NCBI GenBank assembly: GCA_005405945.1
Contig: BJHW01000001.1
Span: 4,898,001 to 4,962,000, forward strand
DNA: 64,000 nucleotides
Origin: Streptomyces violaceusniger
GTDB taxonomy: Bacteria > Actinomycetota > Actinomycetes > Streptomycetales > Streptomycetaceae
Reading direction: 5' to 3'
Part shown: positions 54,485 through 62,208 of the stretch, in pieces
How the letters are laid out: every line of letters starts with the position of its first letter
Numbering within the stretch: the stretch's first letter is position 1
Position numbers and translations under genes: made by a program
Notes under the pieces: model-generated
What the model was told of the DNA's origin: nothing
Databases searched by the model: none
What the model saw: only the letters and a program-made list of their open reading frames with translations

Positions 54485-54868
54485 TCACATTCCCTCGTGC
54501 AGCCTCCGCAATCTGGCCGCGATGTCGCCAACGTCCTCGTTCGCGCCCGCGGCCACGCCGACCACCAGCTTGTACGCCTCGTCCTGGTCGACGTCGAGCA
54601 TCTCGGTGCCGTTGAGGTCGAGGAAGACCACCGTGCACATCCACGCCATCCGCTTGTTGCCGTCCACCAGCGGGTGGTTGACGGCGAGCGACTGGAGCAG
54701 CGCGGCGGCCTTCTCGAAGAGATCGGTGTACGCCTCTATGCCGAACATCTGCGACTGCGGGCGATGCACAGCCGAGCTCAGCAACCCCAGATCGCGCACC
54801 GCGATCCGCTGCCCCCCACAGGCGATTTCCGCCAGGTCCAGCACTTCCTGGACCGTCAGGTACTTCAC
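54485..54868 (-). CDS. doc: Doc-type Fic toxin (death-on-curing family)
   Basis: A 127-residue Fic-fold protein with the catalytic motif NHPLVDGNKRMAWM (H-P-x-x-D/G-N-K-R). Doc toxins phosphorylate EF-Tu in the cytoplasm and stop translation; the compact length matches Doc rather than long Fic AMPylators. LTVQEVLDLAEIACGGQRIAVRDLGLLSSAVHRPQSQMFGIEAY is the usual N-terminal region. Its start overlaps the antitoxin stop (ATGA), which couples the pair. Confidence 0.92.
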   Translation of the reverse strand: MKYLTVQEVLDLAEIACGGQRIAVRDLGLLSSAVHRPQSQMFGIEAYTDLFEKAAALLQSLAVNHPLVDGNKRMAWMCTVVFLDLNGTEMLDVDQDEAYKLVVGVAAGANEDVGDIAARLRRLHEGM

Positions 54869-55071
54869 TTACTCCCCAGCCTCCGCAGCAGGTCCGCGTG
54901 GCGTGCCGCGTACTTCGCCCCCAGGCGCTGGACCGACTCCCGGTCCGCCTCCTGCTCCAGATACCGGTCGATCGCTTGAAGCACTATGGCGTGCATACTG
55001 CGGCCCTCCTCCTCGGCCCGCTGCTTGAGCGCCTCTTGCTGGTCGTCGCGCAGTCGGAGATTCATAGCCAT
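54865..55071 (-). CDS. Ribbon-helix-helix antitoxin for Doc
   Basis: A 68-residue protein (MAMNLRLRDDQQEALKQRAEEEGRSMHAIVLQAIDRYLEQEADRE) with an Arc/MetJ ribbon-helix-helix fold. The beta-strand MNLRLR and the helix pair following are clear. The basic C-terminus would bind and neutralise the toxin. The toxin gene overlaps its stop by 4 bases. An inverted repeat directly upstream is the probable self-regulatory site. Confidence 0.9.
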   Translation of the reverse strand: MAMNLRLRDDQQEALKQRAEEEGRSMHAIVLQAIDRYLEQEADRESVQRLGAKYAARHADLLRRLGSK

Positions 55072-55080
55072 ACCAATACG

Positions 55081-55106
55081 GTACCACCAATGGGCCAGAA
55101 TGGTAC
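55081..55106. promoter_or_regulatory. Candidate operator of the toxin-antitoxin pair
   Basis: GTACCA (55081-55086) and TGGTAC (55101-55106) are inverted half-sites separated by 14 bases, 10 bases upstream of the antitoxin start. They suit binding of two RHH dimers. The right half-site touches the stop codon of the next gene. Confidence 0.55.
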
Positions 55107-56669
55107 TACGCCGTGACGGGCCGCAACCGCGTCGTCACCCACGCGCCCACCAGCGCCACCGCCGCCATCGCCACGTAGACCGCCCCGAAGGCGGCGGGCT
55201 GGTGGGTGGCCGCCGTGCCGGTGGCGGCGATCTCGCCGCCACCGAAGGTGACGAAGAGGACACCGCTGAGGCCGACCAGCGTGATGTTGCCGAGCGCGTC
55301 GGAGACCTGGAGGGAGGCGGAGTTGCTGCCCGCGTCCTCCGGGCGGGAGAGCTTCAGCAGCAGCACGCTCCCGCTGGAGATGGTCAGCCCCATTCCGTAG
55401 CCCCCGATCACCCAGGCCACGGCCACGATCCAGGCGGGTACGGAGTCGACGAGGGCCAGGAGCACCATGGCGATGGAGACGGCCATGAGCAGCATGCCGA
55501 GGCCCATCAGCCGTTCGCGGTGCGGCTCCAGACGGGGCGGCTCTGGGTGTAGGAGCCCAGGGCCCAGGTGAGGCCGCCGCCGGTGAGCGAGAGCCCGGCG
55601 GCGGTCGCGGACAGGCCGCGCTGGGTCACCAGCATCAGCGGGACGAAGCTCTCCGCACCCAGGAAGGACCCCGCCGCCACCCCGCGCAGCAGGATCACCG
55701 ACGGCAGTCCGCGGGCGGCGCGGAAGGTGCCCTTGGGCAGCAGCCGCAGTACGCACGGGACGAGCAGGGCGAGCCCGGCGGCGGCCGGGAGGAGGGAGAG
55801 CCAGCTGAGGTCCTGGCCCGCGTACTGGAGCAGCCCGGCGCCCACCGCGACGGCGAGCGCGAGCAGGATACGGCGGCGGTTCATGCCCGCGGAGCGCTCG
55901 CTCGGGGCAGGGCGCGCAGCGCGGGGAGCATCACCGCGAGCGGCGGCAGCACCAGCACCGGGATGGCCAGGAACACCCAGCGCCAGCCGGCCTGTTCGGT
56001 GACGGTCCCGGCGGCGAGCGGGCCGACGATGACCGGCAGCACCCAGGCGGCGGAGAAGGACGCCAGCACGGCGGGCTGAAGCCGCTGCGGATAGGCGCGG
56101 CCCACCACCACGTACAGCGCGACGATCACCAGCCCGCCGCCTATGCCCTGCACCGCGCGCCCGCCCACGAACATCCACATCCGCTGTGCGGAACCGGCCA
56201 CCAGCAACCCGGCGGCGAAGGCCGCGATCCCGGTGAACAGCGGCGTCAGCGGGCCCTTGCGGTCGCACCACTCCCCCGACAGCGCCATCGCGAACAGGCT
56301 CGCGGTGAAGTAGGCGGAGAAGGCGTACGCGTAGAGCTCGACCCCGTCCAGCGCGCGGGCCGCGACCGGCATCGCGGTGTTGACCGCGCTCGCCTCGAAG
56401 GCGATGAGGGAGACGACGGTGACGATGCCGAGGGTGAGGGCGCGGTAACGGCGCCCCAGGACGGTGCCGCCGGTGTCGCCGGTGTCGCCGTCGCCCGCCA
56501 GGTCCGGGTCACCGGTTTCCGCCGGACCGCGATCCCCGGCTTCCGCCGGACCGCGTTCTCCGGCTTTCGGCTCGGGGTGGACGGCGGAGGCGGCGGCCTG
56601 GGGCGGCAGGGCGCTGTCCGTGACGGCGGCGTCGGCGGCGCCGACATCAAGGGGGTCACGAGGGGTCAT
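55106..56669 (-). CDS. MFS multidrug exporter (two apparent frameshifts)
   Basis: The acidic N-terminal extension is rich in repeats of GERGPAEAGDRGPAETGDPD. The transporter begins with TVVSLIAFEASAVNTAMPVAARAL, with motif A as SGEWCDRKGPLTPLF and motif C as PVIVGPLAAGTVTEQAGWRWVFLAIP. Frames change near 55905 and 55535, each in a CCCC run; single-base repairs give a single polytopic protein to the stop at 55106. About 14 helices in the repaired form fit the DHA2-type drug:H+ antiporters. The ATG at 56669 is the preferred start. Confidence 0.8.
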
Positions 56670-56853
56670 GGCGTCAGGGTAAGTGGCGTTCCAGGACGTC
56701 ACACCTGTCGCGGGACGGAGCCGCGCTCGGCCGCTGGCCCTAGGTACCCGGCCCAGAGTCCTCGCTGGGACACCAGTCGCAAAGCAGGTCGACGGGCAAC
56801 CCGTCGTCCACCACCCGGACGACGCGGTCGACCACCTCGCGGCGCCGCCCGGC

Positions 56854-57062
56854 CGTCGCCGCGTGGGACCACCTGAACCTGGACTACCTCGGGAAGCTCG
56901 CCCTCGCCGGCGTACGGCCCGAGGACGTCGACCTGGTGGTCAACACCCATCTCCACGTGGACCACGTCGGCTGGAACACACGCCTGCTCGACGGCGCCTG
57001 GGTGCCACGTTCCCCAACGCCACCTACCTCATGCCCAAGGCCGACTTCGAGTCACCACCGTC
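56854..57062 (+). pseudogene. Fragment of an MBL-fold metallo-hydrolase gene
   Basis: The frame reads AAWDHLNLDYLGKLALAGVRPEDVDLVVNTHLHVDHVGWNTRLLDG then AW, including the zinc motif THLHVDHVG of metallo-beta-lactamase-fold enzymes. After that it slips by one base near 57005 (restored: PTFPNATYLMPKADFE). The N-terminal third and the C-terminal half are missing; the end abuts the stop of the YeiH gene. A truncated relic of what was once a lactonase-like gene. Confidence 0.75.
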
Positions 57063-57085
57063 ATGCGCGGGGAAGCCCTACGGCC

Positions 57086-58171
57086 CTACGTGGTGAGCAG
57101 CACGCCCCCGTACGACGCCCCCGCGATCACCACCCACGCGCACAGCCCCAGCGCGGCGACCCGGGCGCCGGTGCGGGTGAGGGAGGGCAGGTGGACGGCG
57201 CTGCCCAGGCCGAAGAGGGCGGCGGCGAGGAGGAGTTCCTGGGCCGTGGCGGCGGTGTCCAGCACGGTGGTGGACAGGACGTCGGTACTGCGCAGGGCCG
57301 TCATGGCGAGGAAGCCGAGGACGAAGAGCGGCACCAGGGGCGGCCGCCGCCGCTCCTGCGCCTCACCCTGTGCCGTCTCGCCCTGTGCCGCCTGGCCCGC
57401 CACCTTCTTGGCGCGCCCCCGCGCCCGTACGGACGTCGCGAGCACCGCGACCAGCGGGGCGAGCAGCGCCACCCGCACCAGCTTGACCAGCACCGCGTCG
57501 CCCAGCGCCGAGGGCCCCGCGGTCTGCGCGGTGGCCACCACCTGGCCCACGTCGTGCACGCTCGCGCCCACCCACCGGCCGAACGCCTCGTCGCCGAGGC
57601 CCAAGGGGTGCTGGAGCAGCGGCAGGACGGCGATGGCGAGCGTGCCGCACAGCGTCACCAGCGCCACGGAGGTGGCCACATCGCGCTCATCGCTGTCCGA
57701 CACCTCGCTCACCGCGCCGATCGCGGACGCCCCGCAGATGGAGTAGCCGGTCGCGATCAGCAGCGGCTGGTCGCCGCGCAGCCCCATCCGGCGGCCCAGC
57801 CACCAGGTGCCGCAGAAGGTCGCCGCGACCACGCCCAGGACCATCGCCACGGTGGCCCAGCCCAGGCCCAGCACATCGTCCAGGCTGAGCTTGAGCCCGA
57901 GCAGCACGATGCCCAGGCGCATCAGCCGCTTCCCGGCGAACGAGAGCCCGGCCCGGCAGACGCCCCGGACCAGGCCGCGCGCCCCCGGCAGATGCGCGGC
58001 GACGATGCCCAGCACCACGGCGGCGGTCAGCAGGGGGACGGCGGGGAGCAGCCGGTGGACGCCCCAGGCGGCCGCGACCCCGGCCGCGGCGAGCCCGAGC
58101 CCGTACGCCGGGGCGGGCGGCCGCCATCCGGCAGCCTGCCGCGCCCGGCCGGGCGCGGCGGTCAGCGTCAC
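57086..58171 (-). CDS. YeiH-family (UPF0324) putative sulfate/sulfonate exporter
   Basis: A 361-residue membrane protein with 10-11 helices. The family signatures LMRLGIVLLGLKLSLDDVLGLGW, LLIATGYSICGASAIGAVSEVSDSD and HDVGQVVATAQTAGPSALGDAVLVKLVRV are intact. Start is the GTG at 58171, overlapping the stop of the upstream cysteine dioxygenase gene (GTGA). That coupling suggests export of a product of cysteine oxidation (sulfite, sulfate or a sulfinate). The transport role is inferred from family and context. Confidence 0.88.
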   Translation of the reverse strand: MTLTAAPGRARQAAGWRPPAPAYGLGLAAAGVAAAWGVHRLLPAVPLLTAAVVLGIVAAHLPGARGLVRGVCRAGLSFAGKRLMRLGIVLLGLKLSLDDVLGLGWATVAMVLGVVAATFCGTWWLGRRMGLRGDQPLLIATGYSICGASAIGAVSEVSDSDERDVATSVALVTLCGTLAIAVLPLLQHPLGLGDEAFGRWVGASVHDVGQVVATAQTAGPSALGDAVLVKLVRVALLAPLVAVLATSVRARGRAKKVAGQAAQGETAQGEAQERRRPPLVPLFVLGFLAMTALRSTDVLSTTVLDTAATAQELLLAAALFGLGSAVHLPSLTRTGARVAALGLCAWVVIAGASYGGVLLTT

Positions 58172-58821
58172 TGGCCGTCCGCCGTCGGGAGATGGCCGTC
58201 CGCCGCCGAAAGGTGACCGTCCGCCGCGGGGAGGTGACCGTCCGCCGCCAGGAGGCGGTCGTCCGTCGTCGGGAGGTCGTAGACCCGCCGGACGCTGCTG
58301 CCCAGGCGGGCGATGTCCGCCCCGTAGACGTGGATCGATATCGCCTGCGTCCCGCAGGCGTTCCACACCCTGTGGATATCTCCGGGCGGCGCGAACCCGC
58401 ACACCGCGCCCCGCGGGTTGACCACGTCCTCCACCGCGATCAGCCGCGAGCCCGGGCCGTCGGGGACGAGGCGGTAGCGCCGCTCGTGCTCCTCACCCTC
58501 GTGGACGCCGGTCACGCACCAGGACACATGGTCATGGATCGCCGTGCGCTGGCCGGGCAGCCACACCAGCGCGACGATCGAGAAGCTGCCGTCGGGCTCG
58601 GCGTGCAGGATGTGCTGGCGGTAGCGGTCGGGGTCGCCCTCGCGCTGCTCGGGGGTGAGCAGATCGTCCGCGCCGAGGTGGGGCGCGAGCCGCTCGCCCA
58701 CCAGATAGGCGGTCACATCGGGCGCCAGGCCCCGGCCGACGGCCTCGCGGACGTCGCCGACGAACGCGCCGAGGCGTGCCGTGAGAAGACGGGAGGGCGG
58801 ATACGCGGTCGGGGTGGTCAT
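58168..58821 (-). CDS. Cysteine dioxygenase-family protein
   Basis: A 217-residue cupin. The iron ligands are visible as TAIHDHVSWCVTGVHEGEE (H-x-H) and GDIHRVWNACGTQAISIHVYG (third His). It oxidises cysteine to cysteine sulfinate. The C-terminus extends past the cupin with three imperfect heptads (LPAADGH, LSAADGH, LPTADGQ) coded by a 21-bp tandem repeat. It is co-translated with the downstream YeiH exporter, which could remove the sulfur-oxidation product. The substrate could also be another thiol such as 3-mercaptopropionate. Confidence 0.88.
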   Translation of the reverse strand: MTTPTAYPPSRLLTARLGAFVGDVREAVGRGLAPDVTAYLVGERLAPHLGADDLLTPEQREGDPDRYRQHILHAEPDGSFSIVALVWLPGQRTAIHDHVSWCVTGVHEGEEHERRYRLVPDGPGSRLIAVEDVVNPRGAVCGFAPPGDIHRVWNACGTQAISIHVYGADIARLGSSVRRVYDLPTTDDRLLAADGHLPAADGHLSAADGHLPTADGQ

Positions 58822-58904
58822 GGGGGCAGCGTCCTGCCGCCCGCACCATCACGTCCAACGACAGGTTGTTGAGCCGTCCCCAAGCTCCGCTTATGGGTAA
58901 GGGG

Positions 58905-59810
58905 TCAGCATCCGATCCGGTTCCCGGCCACGGTCTTCAGCTCCTCCAGAACCCGCGCGGTGGCCGGTATCCCCAGGTGCTCGCGGAGGACGTACGCCGA
59001 GACATGGCGGCGCGAGGCGGGGTCCAGGGCGCGCCCGGTGACCTTCTCGTGACACAGGAACGACAGCACCAGGCCCGGCATCATCGCCACGCCGAGCCCC
59101 GCCGCCACCATGCTCTGCACCACCAGATTGTCGTCGGTGGTGAAGGCGATGTCCGGGGCGAAGCCCTGCTCGGCGCACTCGTGGAGGAAGTTGGCGCGGC
59201 ACCGCAGACACCCGGCGATCCAGCGCTCCTCGCTCAGCTCGGCCAGCTTGACCGCCCGCCGCCGGGCCAGCGGATGGCCGGTCGGCAGCAGCACCGTCAG
59301 CTGGTCCTCCAGCAGCGGGATCTCCACCAGTTCGGCGGGGGTCTCCTCGCGCAGCCCGGGATAGGTGAAGGCGAGGGTGATGTCGCACTCCCCGCGCACC
59401 ACCCGCCCCAGCGAATCCGGCGGCTCGCCCTCCAGCAGCTCCACCCGCACCCCCGGATGGGCGGCGGCGAGCCGGGCCATGGCCTCGGGGATGAGGGTCG
59501 CGTTGGCGCTGGGGAAGGCGCAGACCCGCACCCGGCCCGAACGCAGCCGGGTGATGGCGCTCATCTGCTGCTGGGCGGTGGAGATGCTGGTCAGAATGGT
59601 GTCGGCGTGCCGGGCGAGGGTCTCCCCCGCCTCGGTGAGCCGCATCCCCCGGCCGACCCGGATGAACAGCGGACTGCCCACGGCCCGTTCGAGCGCCTTC
59701 ATCTGCTGGGTGATGGCCGGCTGGGTGTAGCCGAGGGCACGGGCGGCCCCGGAGTACGAGCCGGAGCGGACCACCTCGTGGAACGTCTTGATGTGCCGGG
59801 AATCGAACAC
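58905..59810 (-). CDS. LysR-family regulator
   Basis: A 301-residue protein from a GTG at 59810. The winged HTH is VFDSRHIKTFHEVVRSGSYSGAARALGYTQPAITQQMKALERAVG and the effector domain RVRVCAFPSANATLIPEAMARLAAAHPGVRVELLEGEP. Two Cys sit close together in IAGCLRCRANFLHECAE, a possible redox sensor. It lies upstream of, and reads in the same direction as, the cysteine dioxygenase-YeiH pair with an 83-base gap. It is therefore a good candidate activator of that pair in response to sulfur or cysteine status. Confidence 0.88.
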   Translation of the reverse strand: MFDSRHIKTFHEVVRSGSYSGAARALGYTQPAITQQMKALERAVGSPLFIRVGRGMRLTEAGETLARHADTILTSISTAQQQMSAITRLRSGRVRVCAFPSANATLIPEAMARLAAAHPGVRVELLEGEPPDSLGRVVRGECDITLAFTYPGLREETPAELVEIPLLEDQLTVLLPTGHPLARRRAVKLAELSEERWIAGCLRCRANFLHECAEQGFAPDIAFTTDDNLVVQSMVAAGLGVAMMPGLVLSFLCHEKVTGRALDPASRRHVSAYVLREHLGIPATARVLEELKTVAGNRIGC

Positions 59811-59967
59811 GCTCGCATCATACGGAGCCGGGGACGGAAACCATAAGCGGGATTTGGGGACGTACAAGATCGCTCCTACCGGCGCTTTTGCGTCACGCGG
59901 ACGGCCGCGCCACGGAGCCGCGAAACGGAGCCGGACCGCTGAGCCGGGCCATAGCCGCCCCACGGCC

Positions 59968-60062
59968 CGGCGCCACGCACGGAGCCGGCCCGGCGCCACG
60001 CGCGGAGCCCGGACCGGCGCCACGCGCGGAGCCCGGACCGGCGCCACGCGCGGAGCCCGGAC
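59968..60062. repeat. 24-bp tandem repeat, four units
   Basis: The unit begins CGGCGCCACGCGCGGAGCCC and is exact at 59991-60014, 60015-60038 and 60039-60062, with a degenerate copy at 59968-59990. It lies in the leader of the alpha/beta hydrolase gene; 24 bp keeps the reading frame. Confidence 0.88.
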
Positions 60063-60142
60063 CGTGCCCGGCGCCACACCCGGTGCGTGAGGACACCCGG
60101 TCAAGCGCGGTCAAGATGACGACGCTGGGGCAAGCTGACCCC

Positions 60143-61018
60143 ATGCCGCACTACACCTCGTACGACGGAACCGAGCTGGCCTACCGCGTCATGGAGGCCC
60201 GGGACGGCTCGGCGGGGCCGCCGCTGATCTGCCTGGCGGGCGGGCCGGGGCGGGACGCCGCGTATCTGGGCGACCTCGGCGGTCTTGACGCCCACCACAC
60301 CCTCCTCATCCCCGACAGCCGCGGCACCGGGGACTCCCCGCCGGCCGTCGACCCCATCGGCTACGCCTTCCCCGGGCTCGCCGAAGACCTCGAGGCGCTC
60401 CGCCGCCATCTGGATCTCGTCCGCTTCCCGCTGCTCGCCCATGACGCGGCCGCCGCCACCGCGCAGGCGTACGCGGCCGCCCACCCCGAGCGGCTCGGCC
60501 GGCTGATCCTGGTCAGCCCGGGCGCCCGGCTCCAGGGCGAACTCCCCGAGGACGCCCGGGAGATCTTCGAGTCCCGCGCCGACGAGCCCTGGTGGCAGGA
60601 GGCGTACACGGCGGTGCGACTGCTGCCCGACACCACCGACCTCGCCGAGATGCGCAGGCTGCTGCTCCAGGCCGCCCCCATGGCGTACGGCCGCTGGGAG
60701 GAGCCGCAGCGGGCCCACGCCGAGAGCGAGGGCGAGCAGCTGGGGCCGGTGGCGCGGGCCGGGTTCTGGCAGGGCGTCGACGAGGCGGGGCGGCGCGCGG
60801 TGCTCGCCCGGCTGCGCGAGGTGCCGTGCCCGGTGCTGGCGATCACCGGCGACCGGGACGCGGTGACCGGGATGCGGGCCGGGGAGCTGGTGGCCGAGTC
60901 CTTCCCGAACGGCCAGGCGCGGCCGCTGCCCGGGGTCGGCCACTACCCGTGGGTCGACGAGCCGGACCTCTTCCGCCAGGTGGTCGAGGACTTCCTGGCG
61001 CAGCGCCCCACGCCGTGA
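60143..61018 (+). CDS. Alpha/beta-hydrolase fold protein with Asp at the nucleophile position
   Basis: A 291-residue protein (MPHYTSYDGTELAYRV...). The oxyanion region LICLAGGPGRDAAYLGDL and the late triad members (ITGDRDAVTGM; PGVGHYPWVDEPD) are standard for proline-iminopeptidase-like hydrolases. The nucleophile elbow, however, reads PLLAHDAAAATAQAYA, with Asp where Gly-x-Ser-x-Gly is expected. Asp nucleophiles occur in haloalkane dehalogenases and epoxide hydrolases. The ATG at 60143 fits the fold start; the tandem repeat lies in its leader. Confidence 0.88.
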   Translation: MPHYTSYDGTELAYRVMEARDGSAGPPLICLAGGPGRDAAYLGDLGGLDAHHTLLIPDSRGTGDSPPAVDPIGYAFPGLAEDLEALRRHLDLVRFPLLAHDAAAATAQAYAAAHPERLGRLILVSPGARLQGELPEDAREIFESRADEPWWQEAYTAVRLLPDTTDLAEMRRLLLQAAPMAYGRWEEPQRAHAESEGEQLGPVARAGFWQGVDEAGRRAVLARLREVPCPVLAITGDRDAVTGMRAGELVAESFPNGQARPLPGVGHYPWVDEPDLFRQVVEDFLAQRPTP

Positions 61019-61208
61019 AGGCGGGCCGTGCGCCCGCACCGTGCGCCCACACCGTGAACCCGCGCCTTGAAGGGCCCCGGCGGGGGGCCGCGTCCGGCGG
61101 GCCAGGAACGGCGGCCATGAACGCAGTGTGTCAGTCGTATGGCAGCCCCCACCGCTCCGTTGTGCCCGCCCCAGCCCGGTCCTATCGTCGAGAACGCAAG
61201 CCGACATC

Positions 61209-61280
61209 GGCCGTGTGCCCGAGTGGTTGAGGGGCTCGACTGCAAATCGAGTTACGTGGGTTCGATTCCCGCCACGGCCT
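61209..61280 (+). tRNA. tRNA-Cys (anticodon GCA)
   Basis: Acceptor arms GGCCGTG (61209-61215) and CACGGCC (61273-61279) pair fully, followed by the T discriminator typical of tRNA-Cys. The anticodon arm is CTCGA-CTGCAAA-TCGAG with anticodon GCA, and the T-arm is GTGGG-TTCGATT-CCCGC. CCA is not encoded. Confidence 0.94.
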
Positions 61281-61284
61281 CCGA

Positions 61285-61339
61285 CTGCCTGACCAGGCAG
61301 ACCGAAAGGGCGGCCCCCGTGTGCGGGGTGCCGCCCCTT
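61285..61339. terminator. Two hairpins downstream of tRNA-Cys
   Basis: CTGCCT-gacc-AGGCAG (61285-61300) is followed by a longer GGGCGGC/GCCGCCC stem (about 61307-61337). The convergent SnoaL-like gene ends at 61399, so the second hairpin can serve both directions. Confidence 0.7.
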
Positions 61340-61398
61340 CGATCGTCCGTCTCAGTGGCCCGGGCCGTAGCGGCGGCCCTTGGCCGGGCGCGGGGCGC

Positions 61399-61794
61399 TC
61401 AGCCGGCGATGATCCGGGCGAGGGCCGCGTGGTTGTGGTAATCGCGGGATTCGACGATCTTGCCGTCGCGAACGCGCATCACCATCACGTTGGCCGTGGT
61501 GAACTGCTTGTCGGTGCCGGGCACGCGCGTCTCGTAGTCCCATTCGGCCACGATGACCTCGGGGTCGGCCGTCTCGTGGATGACCACGTTCTTCGCGGTC
61601 ATCTCGAACCACTCCCGCAGTCCGTCCAGAAGCCGCCGCAGGCCCTCCTGACCGCGGGTCACGGTCGGCTCCGGCACCGCGAACGGGTGCTCCAGCACGA
61701 CGTCCGGCGCGTAGAGCCGCCAGAGGTTGTCGAAGTCGCGGTTGACCATGCCGGCCAGCAGCTTCTCGAACACCGCGCGCGGGCTGTCACTCAC
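61399..61794 (-). CDS. SnoaL/NTF2-like domain protein
   Basis: A 131-residue protein from a GTG at 61794 with AAGGGGTAGGA upstream. It shows the NTF2-fold pattern SPRAVFEKLLAGMVNRDFDNLWRLYAPDVVLEHPFAVPEPTVTRGQ then EGLRRLLDGLREWF, followed by MTAKNVVIHETADPEVIVAEWDYETRV and VMVMRVRDGKIVESRDYHNHAALA. Such proteins are small cavity enzymes (cyclases, isomerases, dehydratases). It stands directly behind a strong promoter-operator. Confidence 0.9.
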   Translation of the reverse strand: MSDSPRAVFEKLLAGMVNRDFDNLWRLYAPDVVLEHPFAVPEPTVTRGQEGLRRLLDGLREWFEMTAKNVVIHETADPEVIVAEWDYETRVPGTDKQFTTANVMVMRVRDGKIVESRDYHNHAALARIIAG

Positions 61795-61838
61795 TGGTCC
61801 TACCCCTTGAAAAGTAATCGGAGTATTCCTCCGCTCCA

Positions 61839-61867
61839 CTTATACGGAACGACGTTCCGATTGTCAA
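61839..61867 (-). promoter_or_regulatory. Sigma-70-type promoter with TetR-type operator in its spacer
   Basis: On the minus strand, -35 TTGACA (61867-61862) and -10 TATAAG (61844-61839) are separated by 17 bases. Fifteen of those form the palindrome CGGAACG-t-CGTTCCG (61859-61845). The gene start (61794) is 45 bases beyond the -10. A repressor bound here would block RNA polymerase directly. Confidence 0.88.
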
Positions 61868-62208
61868 TGGGGGTGGGCCGACACGGCCTCCACACCCCGG
61901 CGCGGGCACCCACCCGGCACCCGCGCATTGGGGTGCCTCTCGGTGAACTCCCGACACCCTCTGGACACTCGCGCCCGTAGGGCGCATGCTCGTGCACGCG
62001 CTCCCGCCGTTCCGGCATCGCGGATACTCCAGGTAAACACCTAGGGCCCGGCGATTTTCACAGTCTCGCCACCGAACGGTCTCTTGACCCCCGCACCGAG
62101 TGCAATTCCGTCTCATAGGGTCACGTGTGGTGCCTGCGACCGCGCGGAAAACTACTCCCGGTCGGCGGGCACATTTTCGACCGTGGTCCCATTCTCAGTG
62201 GGGGAAAT
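61868..62208. other. About 340-bp divergent region upstream of the NRPS gene
   Basis: It lies between the SnoaL-like gene promoter and the NRPS start and presumably carries the NRPS promoter. It is less GC-rich than its surroundings towards the right. I see no gene, tRNA or clear operator in it. Confidence 0.45.

Noticed and set aside
51863..54979. Open frame of about 1,040 codons on the plus strand
   Set aside because: It spans the repeat cluster and the antisense of helicase and toxin genes; the composition is Arg/Val/Gly/Leu-rich with no family match, and the opposite strand holds clear motifs.
59968..60062. CRISPR-like array
   Set aside because: Contiguous 24-bp tandem units with no unique spacers; a plain minisatellite.
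61209..61280. tRNA-Ser or other class II tRNA
   Set aside because: The variable arm is short and the anticodon loop CTGCAAA gives GCA, which is cysteine; the T discriminator agrees.
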